This document shows, piece by piece, positions 33,650 through 42,703 of a stretch of 64,000 nucleotides of DNA (position 1 is the stretch's first letter; each line of letters begins with the position of its first letter). The DNA is taken from NCBI RefSeq assembly GCF_006874465.1, contig NZ_VIRL01000017.1, positions 124,001-188,000 of the forward strand, given 5' to 3'. Made by a program: the position numbers and the translations under genes. The stretch comes from Microbispora bryophytorum (lineage in GTDB: Bacteria; Actinomycetota; Actinomycetes; Streptosporangiales; Streptosporangiaceae). The notes under the pieces were generated by a model. The model was not told where the DNA came from and searched no databases. It saw only the letters and a program-made list of their open reading frames with translations.

Positions 33650-35878
33650 ATGAGGCGATGGGGAGATCTGTCACAGGACGCCGACGACCACCTTTCGGCG
33701 GGTTCCGTTCTCGACCACGCGGAGATGGCCGTGGTCGTGACCGACCGGTTCAGCAATGTCCTGTACTGGAACCCCTTCGCCGAGCAGTTGTTCGGCCGTG
33801 TGGGCGCGCCTGCGGGCAAGGAGTCGCTGCACACCCTGGGGATTTCGGAGAAGGACCACCCGCTCGCGGCCGAGCTGGCCAAGCACGTGCTGCGCGGCGG
33901 CGTGTGGGAGGGCACGTTCGACGTGGCCCGCGGCGACGGCTCCACGATCTACGTGCGCGCGCAGGCCGTGCCGCTGCGACACCCCTCCGGCTCCGTGAGC
34001 GGCATCGTGATCACCGCCCGCGAGGCGATGCGCAGCAACGAGCGTGAGAAGGACCGCTTCGGCCTGCTTGAGCGGATCGGCGAGCGGCTCGCCGGCTCCC
34101 TGTACGTCGAGGAGACGCTCAACCGGGTCGCGGAGATGCTCGTCCCGCAGTTCGCCGACCACTGCTTCATCGAACTGGTCGAGGGCGACCGCCTGGTGCG
34201 CAAGGTCTCCACCCACGTGAACGGCTGGACCCCGCCGCCGGACACCTGGCGGCCGGTGGGCGCGGAGATCAGATACCCCCTCGGGCACTACGCCGAGAGC
34301 GCCGTGCGCCGCCAGGAGACGATCCTCGTCGAGGATCTCTCCCAGGTCAGCTACCCGGCGCCGAGCGAGGGCGCGGCCCGGCTGTGCGGCGAGATCGGGA
34401 TGACCTCGGCCATCGTCGCCCCGCTGTGTGTGCGCGGCGAGACACTCGGCCTGATGTATCTCGGCCTGTCGAACCTCACGAACCGGCGCTCGCCCCACTA
34501 CGACACCTTCGACCGCGACTTCGTCGGCGCCATCGCCACCCGCGTCGCGCTCGCCGTCGACAACGCGTTGCTGTTCGAGGAGGAGCGGCACACCGCCGAG
34601 TCGTTCCAGAAGCACCTGCTCCCGCGCCAGCCGCTGCCGTCGCTCGACGGCCTGGAGATCGCGGTCCGCTACTACCCGGCCGCCCCGCTCGCCTCGCACG
34701 GTCAGGGCATCCAGACCCAGGTGGGCGGCGACTGGTACGACGTGATTCCGTTGTCGGCCGGCCGCGTCGGCATAGTGATCGGAGACGTCGAGGGCCGGGG
34801 AGCCAAGGCGGCGGCGGTCATGGGCCAGCTCAGGGCCGCGTTGCGGGCCTTCGCCCAGGACGACAAACCGCCCGCCGACATCCTCGCCCGCCTGGACGAG
34901 TGGACCAGGATCGTCGCCGCGCCGGAGCACGACGACTTCGGCGCCGACATCACCAACCCGCCGATCGTCACCTGCCAGTACATGGTGTACGACGCGTGGT
35001 CGAGGCAGCTGTCGTTCGCCAACGCCGGGCACGCGCCCCCACTGCTGATCGTGGAGGGCGAGGTCAGAGACCTGGACATCACCGAGGTCGGCCAGCCGCT
35101 CGGGGTGCGGGCCAAGGGCATGCACGCCGACCTGGTCTACAAGGAGGAGACGAGGGTTCTGCCGCCCGGCGCGACCCTGCTTCTCTACACCGACGGCCTG
35201 GTCGATCGCAGGCCGCCGCGCGACTCCGCCACGGGCGTCCCCGGCGACGACGAGGCGCTCGACATCCTGCGGGAGAAGCTCGCCAAGGCGTCGGGGGAGA
35301 CCATCGAGCGCATCGCCGACCTGGCCACGGTGGCCGTCCCCGGCGAGATCGACGACGACATGGCCATCCTCGTCGTCCGTTCCGCTGGCGCGGAGCTGCA
35401 GTCCCAGGAGCGCACGTTCCCGGCCCAGCCGATCATGGTGAGCGAGGCGCGGCGGATGGCGTCGGAGGCCTTCGCGGGATGGCAGGTGCCCGAGGAACGC
35501 GCGGAGCTGGCCTGCCTGCTCGTCTCCGAGGTCGTGACCAACGTGGTCCTGCACGCCGCCAGCGCCAGCGTGCCGCGCCGCGAGCTGGTCTTCGACGGGC
35601 CCCCGCTGCCGTTCGACGAGTCGTGGGACGTGCCGGGCTTCGAGGAGGAGATCGCGGGCGACAAGGAGTTCACCCTGCGGCTGCGCAGGGGCGGGGAGTC
35701 CGTCTGGGTCGAGGTCTTCGACCAGGATCTGCGCCTGCCCCGCATCCGCAGCGCGGGGGAGAACGACGAGGGCGGCCGTGGCCTCTACCTCGTCGACCAG
35801 TTGGCGCGACGCTGGGGCTCCCGCCCCACCCACGAGGGCAAGGCGGTCTGGTTCGAGATCCCCATAGGCGGTCGTTAG
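33650..35878 (+). CDS. PAS-GAF-PP2C (SpoIIE/RsbU-type) phosphatase with C-terminal HATPase kinase-like domain
   Basis: 742 aa from ATG 33650. Domains in order: PAS about 20-130 (AVVVTDRFSNVLYWNPFAEQ), GAF about 150-305, PP2C/SpoIIE about 325-590 (QVGGDWYDVIPLSAGRVGIV, GDVEGRGAKAAAVMGQLR, LLLYTDGLVDRR, DDDMAILVVR), and an RsbW-like HATPase about 610-742 (ACLLVSEVVTNVVLHA, GGRGLYLVDQLARRWG). Such proteins dephosphorylate STAS antagonists and rephosphorylate or hold them, switching stress sigma factors. The STAS gene at 21.6 kb is a possible substrate. The 110 bp upstream after ideR hold no gene. Confidence 0.92.
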   Translation: MRRWGDLSQDADDHLSAGSVLDHAEMAVVVTDRFSNVLYWNPFAEQLFGRVGAPAGKESLHTLGISEKDHPLAAELAKHVLRGGVWEGTFDVARGDGSTIYVRAQAVPLRHPSGSVSGIVITAREAMRSNEREKDRFGLLERIGERLAGSLYVEETLNRVAEMLVPQFADHCFIELVEGDRLVRKVSTHVNGWTPPPDTWRPVGAEIRYPLGHYAESAVRRQETILVEDLSQVSYPAPSEGAARLCGEIGMTSAIVAPLCVRGETLGLMYLGLSNLTNRRSPHYDTFDRDFVGAIATRVALAVDNALLFEEERHTAESFQKHLLPRQPLPSLDGLEIAVRYYPAAPLASHGQGIQTQVGGDWYDVIPLSAGRVGIVIGDVEGRGAKAAAVMGQLRAALRAFAQDDKPPADILARLDEWTRIVAAPEHDDFGADITNPPIVTCQYMVYDAWSRQLSFANAGHAPPLLIVEGEVRDLDITEVGQPLGVRAKGMHADLVYKEETRVLPPGATLLLYTDGLVDRRPPRDSATGVPGDDEALDILREKLAKASGETIERIADLATVAVPGEIDDDMAILVVRSAGAELQSQERTFPAQPIMVSEARRMASEAFAGWQVPEERAELACLLVSEVVTNVVLHAASASVPRRELVFDGPPLPFDESWDVPGFEEEIAGDKEFTLRLRRGGESVWVEVFDQDLRLPRIRSAGENDEGGRGLYLVDQLARRWGSRPTHEGKAVWFEIPIGGR

Positions 35879-35879
35879 G

Positions 35880-35915
35880 CCGTGGCCGCGCCCCCGCAGC
35901 GGGGGCGCGTCACGG
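35880..35915. terminator. Strong GC-rich convergent hairpin
   Basis: CGCGCCCCCGC and GCGGGGGCGCG flank one base; outer CCGTG/CACGG extends the stem. It ends at the base before the stop of the convergent gene. Confidence 0.8.
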
Positions 35916-36806
35916 TCAGTTCTCCTGCTTCAAGCAGCTGTAGCCGCTCGGCCGCTCGGGTTCGAGCGTCACCTGCCGCAGCACGGTGGCCTCCATGGAG
36001 ATGCGGAAGGTCTCCTGGTGCGCGCAGTCGTACAACGCGTACGTGCCTTCGCGCTCGCCGAGCAGCAGCACCTCCGCCCCGCCGCGCAGCACCTTGCCGC
36101 TTTCGCGGTCGTTGAGCACCACCCACTGGTCCTGGAAGCCCACCATCGACAGGAGCAGGCTGGCAGGCCGGCCCTTCTCGGCGACGGCGATCGCGTCGCT
36201 CTCCATCTGCCCCATCAGCGCGAAGCCCAGCCCGATGCCGGTGAACGCGGCCACCACGATCTTCATGCCCGCGCGGCCGGCCGGGCGCCGCCGCAGCAAC
36301 CGGAACGGCACGAGGAAGGCCAGGGCGCCGATCACCGCTGCGGTGATCACGACGCCGGCCATCGACACGCCCTCGCCCAGCCCGAGGTATCCGAGGAAGC
36401 CCCAGTAGCTCACTCCGCACCACAGCGCGCCGGCGGTCGCGGCGGCCCACGGGCGCACGCGTACGGCCCGGGTCAGGCGGGACATATGGCCGAGGGTGGC
36501 CTTGTCGAGCAGCCAGACGGCCGCCACGAAGACGCCCGCGAGCAGCGCGCCGGCGATGACGAGCAGGATCAGTGTCCCCACCAGGCGGCCGAACATGGTG
36601 GCCTGGTCGATGCCCGCCTGCTCCGGGCTGATGTTGAAGATGCCGTACACCTGCTGGATGCCGAGATATAGCAGGGCGTAGAGGGCGATGCCGACGGGCA
36701 CCACGACCGATCCGCCGCGTTCCAGCAAGTCGATGACGCCGGCTTTCACGTCCGGCTCCGGCAGGTCGGCGAGGCCGGTGTGTTCCTCCGGCTTAGTCAA
36801 GGTCAT
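35916..36806 (-). CDS. Multi-spanning membrane protein, unknown function
   Basis: 296 aa, ATG at 36806. A cytosolic start is followed by hydrophobic segments at about 34-55, 75-98, 122-140, 148-168 and 183-200, then an outside or soluble domain of 95 residues (QDQWVVLNDRESGKVLRGGA, EVLLLGEREGTYALYDCAHQ) that ends in a Cys-containing tail (GYSCLKQEN). I do not recognise the family. Divergent from the hydrolase at 36963. Confidence 0.7.
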   Translation of the reverse strand: MTLTKPEEHTGLADLPEPDVKAGVIDLLERGGSVVVPVGIALYALLYLGIQQVYGIFNISPEQAGIDQATMFGRLVGTLILLVIAGALLAGVFVAAVWLLDKATLGHMSRLTRAVRVRPWAAATAGALWCGVSYWGFLGYLGLGEGVSMAGVVITAAVIGALAFLVPFRLLRRRPAGRAGMKIVVAAFTGIGLGFALMGQMESDAIAVAEKGRPASLLLSMVGFQDQWVVLNDRESGKVLRGGAEVLLLGEREGTYALYDCAHQETFRISMEATVLRQVTLEPERPSGYSCLKQEN

Positions 36807-36962
36807 TGATCAGTTTCTTTTCGTATTCAACTATTGCGACGGAACATGATTGCAGCCCGCATAAACGATCATGCAGCGGCTCCGCCGCAACGGACGGCGG
36901 CGGACGCGACGCGCTGCGCTGCGCGCTTTTTTCCTGCCGTCCCGGGTGCTTGACTCGGACGT

Positions 36963-37754
36963 ATGGAGCTCGCCCACGACCGTCGCGGCAGCGGCCCGCC
37001 GCTGATCCTTCTCCACGGCATCGGTCACCACCGGCGCGGCTGGCTGCCGGTCCTCGATCTGCTCGCGGAGCGGCACGACGTCATCGCGGTGGACCTGCCC
37101 GGCTTCGGCGACTCCCCGCCGCTGCCGTACGGCACGCCGTACAACGTGGAGACGCTGGGGCGGGCGGTGCGGGACTTCTGGATCGGGCTCGGCCTGAACC
37201 GGCCGCACGTCGCCGGAAACTCGCTGGGCGGCTACATCGCGCTCGACCTGGCGTCCAGCGGCGACGTCCGCACGGCTGTCGCGTTGTCTCCCGCAGGGTT
37301 CTGGTCCCGGGCCGAGCACGCGTACTCGCGGGCCGTGCTGCGCCTGCTGCGGCTGGCGGCGCAGGCGGACGGACTGCCCGCGTTCGCGGCCGGCACGGAC
37401 GGGGGGAAGGCGCTCGCCTTGGGCCTGTTGGTGGCCCGTCCGGAGCGGCTGCCGCGTGAGGCCGTGCTGGCGGCGGCCACGGCGCTGCGCGAGTGCGTGG
37501 GGTTCGAGGAGACGCTGGACTCGCTGGCCTGGGCAGCGCCGCCCGCGCCGCCTCAGGTGCCGGTCACCATCGCCTGGGGCGACCGCGACCGGCTGCTGCC
37601 GCGCCGCCAGGCCGTACGGGCGGCGCGGTGGGCGGGGCAGCGGACGCTGCTGCTGCGGGGCTGCGGCCACGTGCCGATGAGCGACGACCCGGAGCTGGTC
37701 GCGCGGGTGATTCTCGGAGGCAGCATCCTCGAAGGCGGCGAAGATCCCCGCTGA
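36963..37754 (+). CDS. Alpha/beta hydrolase
   Basis: 263 aa, ATG start. Oxyanion LLHGIGHHRRGW, nucleophile elbow VAGNSLGGYIALDL (Ser), acid in IAWGDRDRLLPRR, and His in RGCGHVPMSDDPELVA complete the triad. No lid of note. Substrate unknown; family members include esterases, haloalkane dehalogenases and C-C hydrolases. Confidence 0.87.
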   Translation: MELAHDRRGSGPPLILLHGIGHHRRGWLPVLDLLAERHDVIAVDLPGFGDSPPLPYGTPYNVETLGRAVRDFWIGLGLNRPHVAGNSLGGYIALDLASSGDVRTAVALSPAGFWSRAEHAYSRAVLRLLRLAAQADGLPAFAAGTDGGKALALGLLVARPERLPREAVLAAATALRECVGFEETLDSLAWAAPPAPPQVPVTIAWGDRDRLLPRRQAVRAARWAGQRTLLLRGCGHVPMSDDPELVARVILGGSILEGGEDPR

Positions 37755-37820
37755 GTCTCTGCGCGCCGGCTTGTGCCGAGGGGCACGCGGGGACGGGGAA
37801 ACCCGCGCATACTGATCAGT

Positions 37821-37982
37821 GTGGACACCGGACTCATCCTTCTGGTCTTCCTGGCGCTCCTGTTCGCGTGGCTGCTGAACAAGGTGCGCCGGTTCTTCCG
37901 GCTGAGCCCGGTGGCCTATGGAGGCGTGATGGTCGTGTTCGTGGTGGCCATGCTGCTGATCTGGGGACAGCAGCACAGCTGA
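37821..37982 (+). CDS. Small two-helix membrane protein
   Basis: 53 aa, GTG start; CATACT lies 7 nt upstream, so probably leaderless. Helix 1 is LILLVFLALLFAWLL, then a basic loop NKVRRFFRL, then helix 2 GGVMVVFVVAMLLIW. It looks like a genuine small protein because the hydrophobic and basic pattern is ordered, but I know no family for it. Confidence 0.6.
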   Translation: MDTGLILLVFLALLFAWLLNKVRRFFRLSPVAYGGVMVVFVVAMLLIWGQQHS

Positions 37983-38085
37983 TCGGCTGCTGATTCTCGG
38001 GAGTCAGAAGCGGGCCGCCAGAAGCAGCCGCCCGAAGCGGGCCGCCAGGCGCGGGGCGTCGGGTGTGGGGCGTCGGGAGCGCGGC

Positions 38086-39231
38086 TCAGAAGCCGAAGGA
38101 CCGGCCGATGATCTCCTTCATGATCTCCGTGGTGCCGCCGTAGATCGTCTGCACGCGGCTGTCCAGCCAGGCCTTGGCCACCGGATACTCCAGCATGTAG
38201 CCGTAGCCGCCGTGTAGCTGGACGCACCTGTCGATGACCTTGTTCTGCAGCTCGGTCGTCCACCACTTGGCCTTCGCGGCGTCCACCGCCGTGAGCTCCT
38301 TGGCGTTGAGCGCCCGCACGCACTTGTCCACGTAGTGGCGGGCGATCTCCACCTCCGTCGCCAGCTCGGCCAGGAGGAACCGGGTGTTCTGGAACTTGCC
38401 GATGCTGCGGCCGAAGGCCGTGCGGTTGCGGCAGTACTCGATCGTCTCCTCCAGCACCGTCTCCGCCGCGGCCACGGCCGCCACCGCGATCGACAGCCGC
38501 TCCTGCGGCAGGTTGTGCATGAGCTGGAAGAAGCCCTGGCCCTCCTCGCCGCCCAGGAGATTGGCCACCGGCACCCGGACGTTGTCGAAGAACAGTTCGG
38601 CGGTGTCCTGCGCGTGCATGCCGACCTTCTCCAGGTTGCGGCCGCGGGTGAAGCCCTCCATGCCGCGCTCCACCACCAGCAGCGAGGTGCCGCGCGCGCC
38701 CGCCGAGGGGTCGGTCTTGGTCACGACCACGACGAGGTCGGAGTTGATGCCGTTGGTGATGAAGGTCTTCTGCCCGTTCACCACGTAGTGGTCGCCCTCG
38801 CGGACGGCGGTGGTCCGGATGCCCTGCAGGTCGCTGCCGGCCCCCGGCTCGGTCATCCCGATCGCCGTGATCAGCTCGCCGGACGCGAAGCCGGGCAGCC
38901 AGCGCTGCTTCTGCTCGTCGTCGGTCAGATCGACCATGTACGGCGCCATGATGTCGTTGTGCAGGCCGAATCCCAGGCCGCTGGCGCCGACGCGGATGAC
39001 CTCCTCGACGATCACCATGTTGTAGCGGAAGTCGGTGATCCCCGAGCCGCCGTACTCCTCCGGCACGGAGAAGCCGAACATCCCCAGCTCGCCCGCCTTC
39101 TTCCACACCTCGCGGGGGACGATGCCGTCCTTCTCCCACTGCGCGTGGTGGGGGACGACCTCACGGGCCATGAACTCACGGACGGTCTCACGGAAGAGGT
39201 CGTGCTCCTCGTCGAAGAGGTCTCGCCGCAT
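38086..39231 (-). CDS. Acyl-CoA dehydrogenase
   Basis: 381 aa, ATG at 39231. Standard four-helix/beta/four-helix ACAD: RDLFDEEHDLFRETVREFMA, AIGMTEPGAGSDLQGIRTTA (FAD and substrate contact), QDTAELFFDNVRVPVANLLG, QLHGGYGYMLEYPVAKAWLD, and the catalytic Glu in VQTIYGGTTEIMKEIIGRSF. First step of beta-oxidation. A 19-bp palindrome lies 36 bp upstream. Confidence 0.94.
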   Translation of the reverse strand: MRRDLFDEEHDLFRETVREFMAREVVPHHAQWEKDGIVPREVWKKAGELGMFGFSVPEEYGGSGITDFRYNMVIVEEVIRVGASGLGFGLHNDIMAPYMVDLTDDEQKQRWLPGFASGELITAIGMTEPGAGSDLQGIRTTAVREGDHYVVNGQKTFITNGINSDLVVVVTKTDPSAGARGTSLLVVERGMEGFTRGRNLEKVGMHAQDTAELFFDNVRVPVANLLGGEEGQGFFQLMHNLPQERLSIAVAAVAAAETVLEETIEYCRNRTAFGRSIGKFQNTRFLLAELATEVEIARHYVDKCVRALNAKELTAVDAAKAKWWTTELQNKVIDRCVQLHGGYGYMLEYPVAKAWLDSRVQTIYGGTTEIMKEIIGRSFGF

Positions 39232-39266
39232 CGGGTACGCCTTCCGGCTCAGAATCTGTTGGCCGC

Positions 39267-39285
39267 ACCAGAATACGATTCTGGT
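39267..39285. promoter_or_regulatory. Perfect palindrome upstream of acyl-CoA dehydrogenase
   Basis: ACCAGAAT-ACG-ATTCTGGT, 8-bp perfect arms. A further CAGAATC lies at 39250-39256. Probably a TetR-type fatty-acid regulator site. Confidence 0.65.
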
Positions 39286-39436
39286 CGTCCGCCGGTCGAT
39301 CGGCTTCGCATCGTACGGACGGTCACAACTACGAAACCTTCGTGATAATGGCCACTTTGACCGCTTCGGTTGCCCCTAAGATCTACCTTCGGTTTGCTAT
39401 AGGCCCGCCAGGGCGGTCCTGTGATCGGAGTATGCG

Positions 39437-40885
39437 GTGATTCGGTGGAAAGCTGGTCTTCCTAGGACCGTGGCTGCCTTGGCCCTCGGCCTCGCTGGTA
39501 CGGCGGCGATTGTCGTACCGGCGGTGACGGCGCAGGCCAATACCGCCGATCTCGTCGTCGACTACGCCTGCAACGGCGGCATCGCCGGAACGGGCTCCGG
39601 GACCGTGAATCTCCGGACGAAGCTCACTGTCCCCACGACGCTGAACGTCGGCGACCCGCTCAACGTCTCCTGGAAGCTCGGCTACAAGGACGCGACGCGC
39701 TTGGGAGCGCCCGCGCTCCTGCCCAACGGCGGCCGCGTCGAGGTGACCGGACGGGTCAACCTCAGCGGCAGCTGGATCGGGCAGCTTCAGCCGAAGGGAT
39801 TCGTGGACCAGCCGGGGGCGATGGTCAAGGGCACCCCGCTCAAGCTTCCCGAAGGCATCGCGGACTTCGCCTACACGGATCGGGAGGGCACCCTCACGGT
39901 CAAGCCCGGCAAGCTGTTCATCGACTTCCGCCCGCCCGCCTCGGAGGTCGTGGTCAACGACGACGATCCGCGGATTTCCTACGGACCCGGGTGGGAAGAC
40001 CTCAACGACCAGCCGAGCCAGAACAACGACAATCATCTGGACCTGCACAGGACCACGGCCAAGGACGCGTGGGCGTCGTTCACCTTCACGGGCACCGGGA
40101 TCGACTACATCGCGCAGAGGGACCAGCGCGCCGGACCGGTCGACATCTACGTCGACAACGAGCCGGGCACCCCTCCGCGTGTCGACCCCTCCAGGAACGA
40201 CGACGGCACGGTGGTCAACGACGCCAACAAGGGCGGACAGACCCTGTGGAAGTTCCGGGGCCTGAAGTTCGGCGAGCACACGATCAGCATCAAGAACGTC
40301 GAGGACGGCAAGTGGGGCCAGCTTGACGCCTTCCGCGTGGTCACGCGGGAGGTGGCCAACCCGCCTCAGGAGTACCGCGCCACGTGCGAGATCGTCAGCG
40401 CGCCGGTCGCCGTTCAGGTCAAGATCGGCGGCGGTGGTGACAACCCCGCCAGCCCGTCGCCTGACACGTCCGCTTCGCCGAGCGCATCGCCCAGTGCTTC
40501 CGCCAGTCCCACGGATGAGAACCCGGGCGGCGGCGGCGAGTCGCCGTCGCCTTCCCCGTCGACCTCTCCTTCGCCTTCGCCTTCTCCGTCGGCCAGCCCG
40601 TCGCCGGCTGCGGCGCAGACGCAGAACTACATCGTGACGGCGGTGGTGACGCAGGGCAGTCCGTCGCCGACGGCGACGCGGACGGTGACGCTGACCGCGA
40701 CACCGAGCGTGGCGCAGGTGGCGATCACGCCGCAGGGCGGCGCGCAGACCGGTGAGGCTCCCGAGCGCGTGTCGTCCTCGGCCATGCTGCTGATCGGCTC
40801 GGGCGGCGCACTGTTGATGATCGGCATGCTCAGTGGTGTGGCCATGCTCCGGCGCAGGGCGGCGCACTCGGGCGAGCGGGGCTGA
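39437..40885 (+). CDS. Secreted cell-surface protein with sortase-type tail (PQGGAQTG), substrate 1
   Basis: 482 aa, GTG start. Signal peptide 1-34 (RTVAALALGLAGTAAIVVPA, cleavage after Q-A-N or A-Q-A). Residues 37-180 are a beta-rich domain opening with D-L-V-V-D-Y-A-C; 185-310 resembles a carbohydrate-binding beta-sandwich (DAWASFTFTGTGIDYIAQRD, EHTISIKNVEDGKWGQLDAF). Residues 335-400 are Ser/Pro/Gly-rich wall-spanning linker. The tail is T-P-Q-G-G-A-Q-T-G-E, a hydrophobic helix (LLIGSGGALLMIGMLSGVAML) and RRR. A class F sortase starts 5 bp after the stop, so the pair is an operon. Confidence 0.85.
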   Translation: MIRWKAGLPRTVAALALGLAGTAAIVVPAVTAQANTADLVVDYACNGGIAGTGSGTVNLRTKLTVPTTLNVGDPLNVSWKLGYKDATRLGAPALLPNGGRVEVTGRVNLSGSWIGQLQPKGFVDQPGAMVKGTPLKLPEGIADFAYTDREGTLTVKPGKLFIDFRPPASEVVVNDDDPRISYGPGWEDLNDQPSQNNDNHLDLHRTTAKDAWASFTFTGTGIDYIAQRDQRAGPVDIYVDNEPGTPPRVDPSRNDDGTVVNDANKGGQTLWKFRGLKFGEHTISIKNVEDGKWGQLDAFRVVTREVANPPQEYRATCEIVSAPVAVQVKIGGGGDNPASPSPDTSASPSASPSASASPTDENPGGGGESPSPSPSTSPSPSPSPSASPSPAAAQTQNYIVTAVVTQGSPSPTATRTVTLTATPSVAQVAITPQGGAQTGEAPERVSSSAMLLIGSGGALLMIGMLSGVAMLRRRAAHSGERG

Positions 40886-40890
40886 GGAGG

Positions 40891-41772
40891 ATGACGATGA
40901 ACGACGCTCCTGACGGTGGCGTCCCCGAGCAGGGTGACGCGGGCACCGAGGCCAAGAAGACGCGCAAGCCGCTGCCCCAGCCGGTCCTCGCGACCCTGCT
41001 CGTGGCCGGGTCGTTCGGCGGCATCGCGGCGGTGATGGCCGGGATGCTCGTCGTGCTGAGCCCCTCGGACTCTCCGGAGAGCGGACCGGTCGCGGGTACG
41101 GTGAACGTTCAGGACGCGGGCAACGTGGCCCTCCTGCCGCCGACAGTCGGCCCGGGCGGGCCCGGTGTCCCGCTCACGGCGGCGGACCCGGCCGCCCCGC
41201 CGCCGTCTCCCGTGATGCAGCCGATCGCCCCGCTGACCCTCACGAGCGCGGCCTCGTCGTCGACGAAGCCGCTGTCGTCCGGCGCGAAGAAGACGACGAC
41301 CAAGCAGGTCACCGGCAGGCCGCTGAAGATCAGCATTCCGGCGATCGGCGTGAAGGCCGCGGTGGGCTCGGTGGGCGTGGACAAGTCCGGCGTCATCCAG
41401 ACGCCGCCGCTGAGCAAGCCCAGCCTCACCGGCTGGTACCGCTACGGACCGGCCCCCGGCGACCAGGGGCCGTCGATCATTCTCGGGCACGTGAACACCC
41501 GCAAGGGCGCCGCCGTCTTCAGCCGCCTGCGCGAGCTCAAGCGCGGCAACAAGATCGCCGTTCTCCGCGCGGACGGCAAGATGGCGATCTTCACGGTGGA
41601 CGGGATCGAGCAGGTCAGCAAGTCGACGTTCCCGACCAAGCGTGTCTACAGCAACACGATCACATCGTCGCTGCGGCTGATCACCTGCGGCGGGGTCTAC
41701 AACGCCAAGCAGCACCACTACACCGACAACATCATCGTCTACGCGACGCTGACCGAGACCAAGGGCAAGTGA
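40891..41772 (+). CDS. Class F sortase 1
   Basis: 293 aa, ATG start after gaggagg. Membrane anchor at 31-55 (VLATLLVAGSFGGIAAVMAG), a Pro/Ser/Lys linker to about 145, then the sortase barrel: LKISIPAIGVKAAVGSVGVD, GWYRYGPAPGDQGPSIILGH with catalytic His, and SSLRLITCGGVYNAKQHHYT with catalytic Cys. The third sortase residue, Arg, usually 10-15 positions after Cys, is not seen; D-N stands there. It should join surface protein 1 to the cell wall or another acceptor. Confidence 0.88.
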   Translation: MTMNDAPDGGVPEQGDAGTEAKKTRKPLPQPVLATLLVAGSFGGIAAVMAGMLVVLSPSDSPESGPVAGTVNVQDAGNVALLPPTVGPGGPGVPLTAADPAAPPPSPVMQPIAPLTLTSAASSSTKPLSSGAKKTTTKQVTGRPLKISIPAIGVKAAVGSVGVDKSGVIQTPPLSKPSLTGWYRYGPAPGDQGPSIILGHVNTRKGAAVFSRLRELKRGNKIAVLRADGKMAIFTVDGIEQVSKSTFPTKRVYSNTITSSLRLITCGGVYNAKQHHYTDNIIVYATLTETKGK

Positions 41773-41783
41773 TCGCGGGCTGA

Positions 41784-42554
41784 TCAGCCCGTGCTGATCA
41801 CCTCTTCGCCGTCCCGCGTCTCGCGCTCGGGCGGATCGTGCGGCCTGCGCCGTACGGCCGCCCGAGCCGTGCGCTGGACCAGCAGCGTGCCCGCCACCGC
41901 CGCCACCGCGACGATCACCAACGCGTACGGCTGACGCCACGGCGAGGAATCACCGACGGCCGCGGAGACCTGGGCCGGTTGCGTGGCCCCGGCCGGCTGC
42001 GCGGACGCCACTGACGCCACGGACGCCACGGACGCCACGGGCGTCGCGGCGGGAAGACGGTTGGGGATGACGGACGCCGCCTTCCAGGGGAATCCGGGCG
42101 GCTTCACGGGCCCCCAATAATCCATGACCTCGGAGCCGGCGGGCACCGGGAACTGCGGCGGAGCCGCCTTCAGCCCGCCCGGCACCGTGAGCGTGCCGAT
42201 CTCGTACGGCGCGAACATGCCCTGCAGGCCCTGCACCCGCCACCGTCCGGCCGGCACCTTGACGGACGTGGCGTAGTGGGCGGGTTCCGGCAGCGGCGTT
42301 CCGCCGAACGTCAGCGTCGTGCCGTCCTCCCCGGTCAGGCGCAGGCCGATCGGATCGAGGCCGCCGGGCCCCTCGTACGGATGGGTGCCGTGCTGGAGCA
42401 CCCAGAAACCCACCGTGTAGGGGACGTCGGGCCGCACCTCGGCGGGAAACGGGTCGAGTTCGGTCACGGCCCAGAAGCCGGCCCGCGCGTGAGCGGGCAG
42501 GGCCGGCGCGAGGATCGCGGCCATCGCCGCGAGGGCCACGAGTAGTCGTCTCAT
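41784..42554 (-). CDS. Secreted, C-terminally membrane-anchored protein of unknown function
   Basis: 256 aa, ATG at 42554. Signal peptide LLVALAAMAAILAPALPAHA; residues 30-130 make a beta-sandwich-like domain (YTVGFWVLQHGTHPYEGPGG, LPEPAHYATSVKVPAGRWRV, YEIGTLTVPG) recalling FixH/YtkA-type domains, though I am not certain. A V-A-S repeat (VASVASVASVAS) links to a membrane helix (YALVIVAVAAVAGTLLV) and a basic tail. It sits inside the sortase region but on the other strand and has no sorting motif. Confidence 0.65.
   Translation of the reverse strand: MRRLLVALAAMAAILAPALPAHARAGFWAVTELDPFPAEVRPDVPYTVGFWVLQHGTHPYEGPGGLDPIGLRLTGEDGTTLTFGGTPLPEPAHYATSVKVPAGRWRVQGLQGMFAPYEIGTLTVPGGLKAAPPQFPVPAGSEVMDYWGPVKPPGFPWKAASVIPNRLPAATPVASVASVASVASAQPAGATQPAQVSAAVGDSSPWRQPYALVIVAVAAVAGTLLVQRTARAAVRRRPHDPPERETRDGEEVISTG
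42013..42045. repeat. 9-bp tandem repeat coding V-A-S
   Basis: Units of the type gacgccacg occur about four times in frame in the preceding minus-strand gene and give its V-A-S-V-A-S linker. Confidence 0.6.
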
Positions 42555-42703
42555 CTCGATACCTCCACCCTCACTACCGTGGGAGGGCGATGAAGGTTCC
42601 CTGAGAATTTCCTGACATAGGGGGCCCGCCGGTTATGGCGGTGGTCGACTGCTGGGAGACTGTTCGTTACTTCGTACGTGACTGTGGTGGCAGGAGAGAC
42701 GTC

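Noticed and set aside
33671-35833. A 720-codon antisense frame in the PAS-GAF-PP2C gene
   Set aside because: Shadow frame; the plus strand carries four recognisable domains.
40430-40620. CRISPR-like repeats in the Ser/Pro-rich region
   Set aside because: The short repeats are in frame and code for S-P-S-A-S-P linker; there are no spacers of constant length and no cas genes.
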